In this document: positions 58,004 to 64,000 of the stretch, piece after piece
Layout: every line of letters starts with the position of its first letter
Position numbering within the stretch: the stretch's first letter is position 1
Assembly (NCBI GenBank): GCA_037043235.1
Contig: JAWRVZ010000063.1
Span: 868,501-932,500 of the forward strand
Length of the DNA: 64,000 nt
Reading direction: 5' to 3'
Source of the DNA: Rhodeus uyekii
Lineage: Eukaryota > Chordata > Actinopteri > Cypriniformes > Acheilognathidae
The notes under the pieces: model-generated
The model's input: only the letters and a program-made list of their open reading frames with translations
What the model was told of the DNA's origin: nothing
Databases searched by the model: none
Position numbers and translations under genes: made by a program

Positions 58004-58294
58004 CAGTCATGGCCAAAATTGTTGGCACCAATGAAATATTTCCAGAAAATGAAGTATTGTTCACAGAAAAGTATTGCATTAACACATGTTTTGCTATACA
58101 CATGTTTATTCCCTTTGTATGTATTGGAGAAAAAAAGAATGAAAAAAGAAAAAGAAAATTCACATAATTTCACATTAAACTCCAAAAATGGACTGGACAA
58201 AATTATTGGCACCCTTTCAAAATTGTGGTAAATAAGATTGTTTCAAGCAATATAAAAAGAAAATCAGGGGTGCCAACAATTTTGGCCATGCCTG
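58004..58294 (+). mobile_element. Tc1/mariner MITE
   Basis: 291 bp with TIRs CAGTCATGGCCAAAATTGTT and inverse ending ATGCCTG, TA on both sides (58002-58003, 58295-58296). No transposase; the 101-codon minus frame across it is incidental. Confidence 0.9.
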
Positions 58295-58505
58295 TATATG
58301 TTGAATTCATAATAAATAATACTGCCATCATCCCAAAAAGCTTTTTAGAGAACAAATTTTTGAGTCAAAAATAAAATAGATTTGATATTTTTATTTAATG
58401 ATTTATTTAACATTTTAAGAACTTTACATTGTGATTTGTGAGTAGCTTTATTAAGTTAACTGAGTCGTAAAAAAAAAAAAACAATGGTTATTTTTCTTTA
58501 TAATC

Positions 58506-58520
58506 CCCCCCCCCCCCCCC
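58506..58520 (+). repeat. Poly-C run
   Basis: About 15 C in a row followed by AAC units. Confidence 0.9.
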
Positions 58521-58537
58521 AAACAACAACAACAAAT

Positions 58538-58945
58538 ATAAAGGCCCTTTCACACCAGCAGGGAAATGAACAATCCTCAGGCTGAAGGAAATGCAAATTT
58601 GCGGCTCTGAGAACACAGCTCAAACAAATCTTTCAGCTATTCGACTGTCAGTTTTCTAGTTTTGCATTTCACAGTTTTTATACATTTTGAGGGAAACTGA
58701 ATCTGTTTTTGTGCGAGTGAGATTAAATGCTCTAGAACTACAATAACATCATGATTACACACATCAACTCTACACTTACTTACGGTTTCTCTCAACATGA
58801 GGACAGGGGAGCTGGCAGATAATAAATGAACCAAACAAAGTACCTTGCATTACTAATCTGAAAAGTAATGCATTATTTTATTAATTACTTGAAAAAGTAA
58901 TCTGATTATGTAACTTGGGTTACTTGTAATGAAATACAACACTGA
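58538..58945 (+). repeat. Dispersed repeat shared with 41045-41626
   Basis: Same ordered text as the copy at 41045, here without the Tigger insertion, so it shows the empty site (gggttacttgtaatgaaata). Confidence 0.75.
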
Positions 58946-59036
58946 TAATCATCACACTCAATATCCACATCAAAAATTCTCTTGAAGACTGATAACTCCA
59001 GAACAAGTGATGAATGTCCCCCATAAGAGGCCGCAC

Positions 59037-59290
59037 TTAAAGGAACAGTTCACCCAAAAATGAAAACACTGTCATCATTTACTCAAGTTGTTCCAAACCT
59101 GTATGGATTTCTTTCTTCTGCTGAACACAAAAGAAGATATTTTAAAGAACAAGAGCAACCAAACAGTTTATAAGAGAGAAAAAAACCCCATTGAAGTCAG
59201 TGCCTAACATTTCAAAATTGATTTTGTGTTCAGCGGAAGAAAGAAACTCATACAGGTTTGGAACGCCATGAGGGTGAGTAAATTATGACA
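59037..59290 (+). mobile_element. Palindromic Angel-like MITE, third copy
   Basis: aaaggaacagttcacccaaa ... ttccaaacctgtatggattt mirrored by aactcatacaggtttggaac ... gagggtgagtaaatt. Confidence 0.78.
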
Positions 59291-59685
59291 AACTAGAAAA
59301 CTATCACAACAATAAATAGGAAGGCTTACAAAACAAATTAACATACAACAGCATATATTTTTGCTGTTGTATACATTTTTCAGCATACATTTTTCACAAA
59401 AATGTGTGTATTTTTTAATCATGATGCAACTGAGCTATGTTTACAAGATTTAACCCAAAGATTAAAGACTCCATCTTTATTTCTTAAGGGTATTTTCAGT
59501 TTCTGTAAAGTATTAAACAAAAATCGTTATTTATTTATCAACAAATAGCATGTACAAAAATAACAAAAATATTACATCAGAAGAACATTACACACTTTGC
59601 AATACAACGGAGAATATAAAAAGGTAATAAAAAAATAAATAAATGAAAAGATAGAGAGAAAAAAACATTTTAGACGGTACATTAC

Positions 59686-59822
<137 letters not shown>

Positions 59823-60069
59823 TTAAATATCTATGTGAATATTCCAAATGAAGAACATAGTTCAGTTGTTTTGATGGCTTTGTTATTTTTAGATTTTGAC
59901 ATCACATCCATGTACATTTTTAACTTCGTTCTTAAGTGCTGTAAGACTGGGTTCGTTATTTGTGAATTTGTGTATAAGAAATTATATATATTTATAATAT
60001 ATTTAATGAAGCCAGCATCCTTTAGGTAATGGTCTTACCAATTAAATATGATCAGAAATGAATTGCTCA

Positions 60070-60880
60070 ACCAGCGTGTGAAGATTGCGCGCTCCGGCGT
60101 CACCTGTGTGACGTCACGCGCGCGCCCGCCCGCCGCTTAGCGACCGAGCTTGACGACGGCGGAGAGCCGCTCACCGACGCTTAAAGGAAAACACAACATT
60201 TGGAGACAAATGAGAAAGAAACGCGCTACTTTTCAAAGATTTTGCCGCAGTGCACCGGAGGTGATACGGACGCATCGACAAAACGAGGAGATACGGAATA
60301 GGCTTTTGTGGAGAAACTAACTGTTTGCGCTGCCTATAAAACGAGCTTTCGGGCTAACAGGCTAAAACATGGTGGGCGGACACAGCGAAAAAAACCTCTA
60401 GACTCGCTCCAATATGCGCGGATAATGCCGGGACGTTAACTCGGCTGCTGCGCTTGTGCTCGGAGGACTTTATAGCGGACTTTTGGCTTCTTTTCTTGGA
60501 GGAAAACTCTTGACCTTTGAAAGTTTTTCCCTCCGTCAAGCTCCGCGAGGAAAGATGATTGACTGGTTGATGTAGCGCGTTCACGAGAACGCGCGAGACA
60601 TCAGGAGTTTCTTACAACAAAAGCGCATCTCCTGCGACTAAGTTAGGCGATTCAGAGCATCGCACCCTCATCCGTTCATTCATTTAAAAGCGTCTGCTGG
60701 ACGGGGATGTTGGATATCATGGAGCGCATGGATTAAATCTCTGCCACTGGTTAATTAATGGCACTTTCCTTATGGGTTGGGTTTAACTTTTTGGGACTAG
60801 TCCACGCAAAGCAACACATGGTTTGCTTTCAAATAAATTTAGAAGACTTACAGAGAAAATTACATGGAGACTAGTTGGTC
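60070..60880 (+). promoter_or_regulatory. wwc1: wwc1 CpG-rich promoter and 5' leader
   Basis: High CpG density from about 60085. A full CRE TGACGTCA at 60109-60116 is followed by GC boxes (gcgcccgcccgccgc). No TATA box at a fixed distance is seen. The stretch up to the start codon contains several upstream ATGs. Confidence 0.6.
60210..60320 (+). other. Upstream ORF in wwc1 leader
   Basis: A 36-codon uORF (ATG ... TAA) beginning MRKKRATFQRF. Other small uORFs are at 60707-60736 (9 codons) and 60758-60874. The last is in frame with wwc1 but stops two codons before its ATG. They matter only if transcription starts upstream of them. Confidence 0.35.
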
Positions 60881-60999
60881 ATGCCAAGAAAGGAGTTACC
60901 ATTGCCAGAGGGTTGGGAAGAGGCCCGAGATTTTGACGGGAAGGTCTATTATATAGACCATATTAATCAAGCCACCAGTTGGATTGACCCAAGGGATAG
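60881..60999 (+). CDS. wwc1: wwc1 (KIBRA) first coding exon, gene continues past window
   Basis: WWC1 is a cytoplasmic scaffold that brings together LATS kinases and NF2 in the Hippo pathway and also acts at synapses and in cell polarity. This exon encodes residues 1-39 plus two nt of the next codon. It begins MPRKELPLPEGWEEARDFDG and ends SWIDPRD, and covers the first WW domain with W12, Y23-Y24, W34 and P37 in place, so it should bind PPxY ligands. The start is fixed by an in-frame TAG at 60872-60874 and by close match to human. Donor AG|gtacgt. No exon 2 (second WW domain) appears up to 64000, consistent with a long intron 1. The neighbour arl10 diverges from it. Confidence 0.95.
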
Positions 61000-61615
61000 G
61001 TACGTGTTGAGGACTTGTAGGGTTTGGGAATGCATACTTGCTTACTCGGGATAAAGATACATGCCGAGTGCATTACTGAATTTGGTCTCGTTTAAATCCT
61101 CACTTCATGCAGGAACACACACCTTGAAGAATCAGAAATGGATGCTTTTTAGGCTCCATTTCAGTGTTGAAATACGGCTTTGTTTCTTCCCAGAACCCAT
61201 GATCTGTGCCAGCTTTACCACTTAAGTCCCCTTGGACTTTCACACCGAATCTGTGCAGGAATGCTCTAAGATTATGTTAGAGGTTTGGTATGTGCTCTGG
61301 GTTTAAACTCTTGTTTGCAGCATGCACTGAAACGGAAAGGTGATAGCAAACAGACCGCATTCTTTCCTCCTTTGTGTGGTGCAACAGGTTTGCCTGCAGC
61401 CAGCCTTTCAAACCAAGATGGCAGAAAGTGGTAAACAAGTACCTGGGACGCATTCCTTAGCGTGAGCGAAGCCCACAGCTGATTCCCTCAAATCCCTTTC
61501 ACTGCGAGGCAAGGTGCACGACGGGTTCAAAGTGCACCCGAGCTATGCAAACTTTAACAAGAGTGGTCAAATAGTTTCCGCACTTGTTTGTTTGCTGCGA
61601 GAGCTGTGTTTTTGT

Positions 61616-61830
61616 TAAAGGATTGAGATGATTCTCCACAAAATATAAAATTCTGTCATCTTTTACTTCCCTCATGCCACTCCAAACCGAAATCACTTTT
61701 TTTAGGAGTACAAACGAAGATGCTTTGAAAAATGTTTCTGTGTGTGTGTTAAAAAAAAAATATATATATATAAATGCATTGAAAGTCAATGGGTACCAAA
61801 GTTGTTTTAGACATCAAAGACTCATCACAC
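61616..61830 (+). mobile_element. Angel-like MITE remnant
   Basis: aaaattctgtcatcttttac ... ccactccaaaccgaaatcac ... gaaagtcaatgggtaccaaa; the right arm is poor, with a (TA) tract near 61760. Confidence 0.5.
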
Positions 61831-61954
61831 AGTCAAAAATATTTAAAAAAATATCATTTTTTTTTATTTTAAATGTGTGTGTATGTGTTGATAAAATATA
61901 ATGTATATAAGAATGAAAAAGAAAACATATTGTTTATAAAATTCCATCACAGTG

Positions 61955-61985
61955 TGTATATATATATATATACACATACACACAC

Positions 61986-62022
<37 letters not shown>

Positions 62023-62035
62023 CATATATATATTA
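61955..62035 (+). repeat. (TA)n(CA)n(TA)n microsatellite
   Basis: Simple repeat in wwc1 intron 1. A separate (CA)n is at 62546-62568. Confidence 0.92.
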
Positions 62036-62039
62036 TAAT

Positions 62040-62350
62040 GAATTTTTTTATTTTAATAAAATGTAATTTATTCCTGTGATCAAGGCTGTATTTTCAGCAT
62101 CATTACTCCAGTGTTCATAAGATCCTTCAGAAATTATTCTAACAGGCTCAAGAAATGTTTATGATTATTATCAATATTGAAAACAATTATTACTGCTTTT
62201 TGTGGAAACCGTAATAATTTTTCAGGATTCACTGATAAATAATAATAATACAAAAGATAAAAGAACAGAATTTATGTGAAATAGAAATCTTTTAGTGTTG
62301 CCAAGGTCTTTATTGTCAATTTAGTGTGTCCCTGCTGAATTAAAGTGTTA
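62040..62350 (+). repeat. High-copy teleost repeat, plus copy of an inverted pair
   Basis: attttcagcatcattactcc ... gatccttcagaaattattct ... tgtccctgctgaattaaagt, as at 35525. The inverted partner at 62440-62645 reads gactggagtaatgatgctga. Confidence 0.65.
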
Positions 62351-62439
62351 TTATATATTTGTAGGAATCTTATTTACCTCAACTTTTTAATGGTAGTGTG
62401 TCTTTTCCACAAAAATATGTTGTCATTAATTTTTAACTA

Positions 62440-62645
62440 AAAACTTTTTCATCTTAATGAAAGACTGAGGACTGGAGTAATGATGCTGAAAATGCTGATT
62501 TGCCATCACTGGAATAAATTGCATTTTATAATAGTCAGATAGTTTCACACACACACACACACACACATATATAAATAACTTCATAATTTTCCCTGTATTT
62601 TTGATAAAAATAAATGCAGCCTTGTTAAAAAAAAACAAAAACAAC
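62440..62645 (-). repeat. High-copy teleost repeat, inverted copy
   Basis: Minus-strand copy of the same family, 90 bp from the plus copy. Together they form an inverted repeat able to pair in the wwc1 pre-mRNA. Confidence 0.6.
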
Positions 62646-62839
62646 TTAATTTAAATCTTAATTATTCTAAACTTTTGACAGGTTTTATATGCATGTATGT
62701 GACATTTTAATCTAAAATGAATGAATAATTACGATAGATCAATACATGATGACAGACTTTTAGGTGACTTGAAGCTTGCTCATCAACCCCACACTTTTTC
62801 CAGTATATATTTTTTGCACTCAAATTGTGGCGAAAAACT

Positions 62840-63190
62840 CAACGGCTCTGAGTTGAGCAACTGCACGGAAACAAAAGCCGAGCCATAACAGACGCTTCCA
62901 CGCTCACGCCTGGTCGGCTGGTCTTTCTCTCACAGTGTGGTGCATGAAAGGCGCTGATTAAAAATGACAAATATTTCAAATCCTGACCCAAAACTGTCAG
63001 CAGACCGACCTCCCCCAATCCCCCAGTATGTGTCTCTCTGACGGCTGGTTCTCCACTGCTGAGCAACAGTTAGTTGACAGGGTGTTCTGATGTTAGTAGC
63101 TGCACATGGTAATGAGCTCCCATTTGACAGCGTTCTTGTGGCAAATGCACAGAGCTGCCGCCTGCCCAAGAGTCATTAAGTAATAATAGT
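62840..63190. other. Unique-looking block in wwc1 intron 1
   Basis: Balanced composition, no repeat signature and no credible exon. The frames on the minus strand (75-79 codons) lack domains. Possible regulatory element; inference only. Confidence 0.3.
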
Positions 63191-63957
63191 AATGTGCTGC
63201 TTGGGATTGTTGGGAAATCAGAGGTTTTGGTTGAGTAATTCACATGTATTCACAGTGTTCATGTTAGTAATAATAGAGCTGTTTGGTTTTTTGGTTGAAG
63301 TTACATCACCTCACTATTTATTTTGACTTTTTGTTTATTAATGCAAGTGTATTTTTTTCAATGTTTTTTTAAAACACTTGCATGGGAATCAGTTTTTTTG
63401 TTTTGCCAAACTGAAATGATGCCTATTAAATTAGTTCCTAATTATTAGTGCTATTTTTCACATCTGGCTGCTGTATGTCATCTTTAAAAACAACCAGGTT
63501 GTATTTTCTTTTCTGCTTGAGAATAAATCAAGATTGTATGGATTCAGAAGAACGAATTGAAGTACCAGTGATTGAAATCTGATCCCTGATTGTTCTGGTT
63601 GTTATTTTCTGTAGCTTTATGTGCATGTTGGCATCAGCTGTGGTGCACATGCTCAGAGGAAGTGTTCGAGTCTGACCCGGGTCGGGTCCTCAACCCTAAT
63701 CCCTCTTCACTCGCTTTTTCCAATTTCATTTTGCTTGTACTAAAATTGTGCAGAAAACTCTACACTTTCCTATCCATCACATCTGTGTACTAATGCTGTC
63801 CTATAAGCAATATAGCATAACATATTATTATTATTATTATTTTAGAATAACAATATTAACAGTATAATATAACAAAGGCAGAAAAGCAAAACAGTGGAGT
63901 TAAAAAGTATGGAGCCTATATAGAGACATGGTGATAAATGTGAAAACAATTATAAAT

Positions 63958-64000
63958 ACAGTGATCCCTCGTTTATCGCGGTTAATGTGGACCGGAACCC
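63958..64000 (+). mobile_element. Left end of a Tigger-like element, cut by the window edge
   Basis: CAGTGATCCCTCGTTTATCG plus 'cggttaatgtgga' matches the inverse of the right end of 41627-42658; a TA precedes it. Confidence 0.8.

Noticed and set aside
61000..64000. wwc1 exon 2 (second WW domain)
   Set aside because: Looked for a splice acceptor followed by a GWEEAYD-like reading frame; none seen in either neighbouring frame.

Overview
The window is nuclear DNA of a bony fish, most likely a cyprinid. The genes are vertebrate, with small exons and long introns. The interspersed repeats fit a cyprinid: a 5S-rRNA-derived SINE, DANA-like tRNA SINEs, a DIRS element with fish-type coding sequence, palindromic Angel-like MITEs, many hAT and pogo/Tigger elements, and abundant microsatellites. 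Nothing bacterial or plasmid-like was seen. Most long open frames here are chance frames or transposon remnants.

Four protein-coding genes can be supported from exon reading frames, splice sites and matching intron phases. (1) grk6, a G-protein-coupled receptor kinase, is on the minus strand from 43872 down past the left edge. Fourteen exons encode residues 1-514; the last C-terminal exon(s) lie outside. (2) nop16, a nucleolar ribosome-biogenesis protein, is complete on the plus strand (46491-49878, five exons, 171 residues). (3) arl10, an ARF-like GTPase with an N-terminal membrane segment, is complete on the minus strand (57178-54240, four exons, 218 residues). (4) wwc1 (KIBRA, a Hippo-pathway scaffold) has its first coding exon at 60881-60999 on the plus strand and continues past the right edge. 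nop16 and arl10 are tail to tail, as I recall for human 5q35. grk6 and nop16 diverge across a microsatellite-rich 2.6 kb gap. arl10 and wwc1 diverge from GC-rich promoters. The four do not form one pathway; they are a syntenic block related to human 5q34-q35.

Layout: 1-43.9 kb is grk6 with its long introns 1-3, which carry most of the mobile DNA. 44-46.4 kb is simple repeats, including about 650 bp of ACT/AAT trinucleotides. 46.4-50.3 kb is nop16. 50.3-54.2 kb is repeats and unassigned DNA. 54.2-57.2 kb is arl10. 57.2-60.1 kb is intergenic repeats. 60.1-64 kb is the wwc1 CpG-rich leader, exon 1 and part of intron 1.

The most informative structure is a nested transposon stack in grk6 intron 3 (12109-19026). 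A pogo/Tigger DNA transposon is interrupted by a 5.3 kb DIRS-type tyrosine-recombinase retrotransposon with inverted terminal repeats and an internal complementary region. The same Tigger copy is also interrupted by a solo LTR, which itself carries a hAT MITE with a perfect 8-bp target duplication. The order of insertion can be read directly. I found no convincing new biological system. The best leads are the DIRS end structure and internal duplications, the nested elements, a GC-AG intron in nop16, upstream ORFs before wwc1, and a few unique-looking intronic blocks that could be regulatory.
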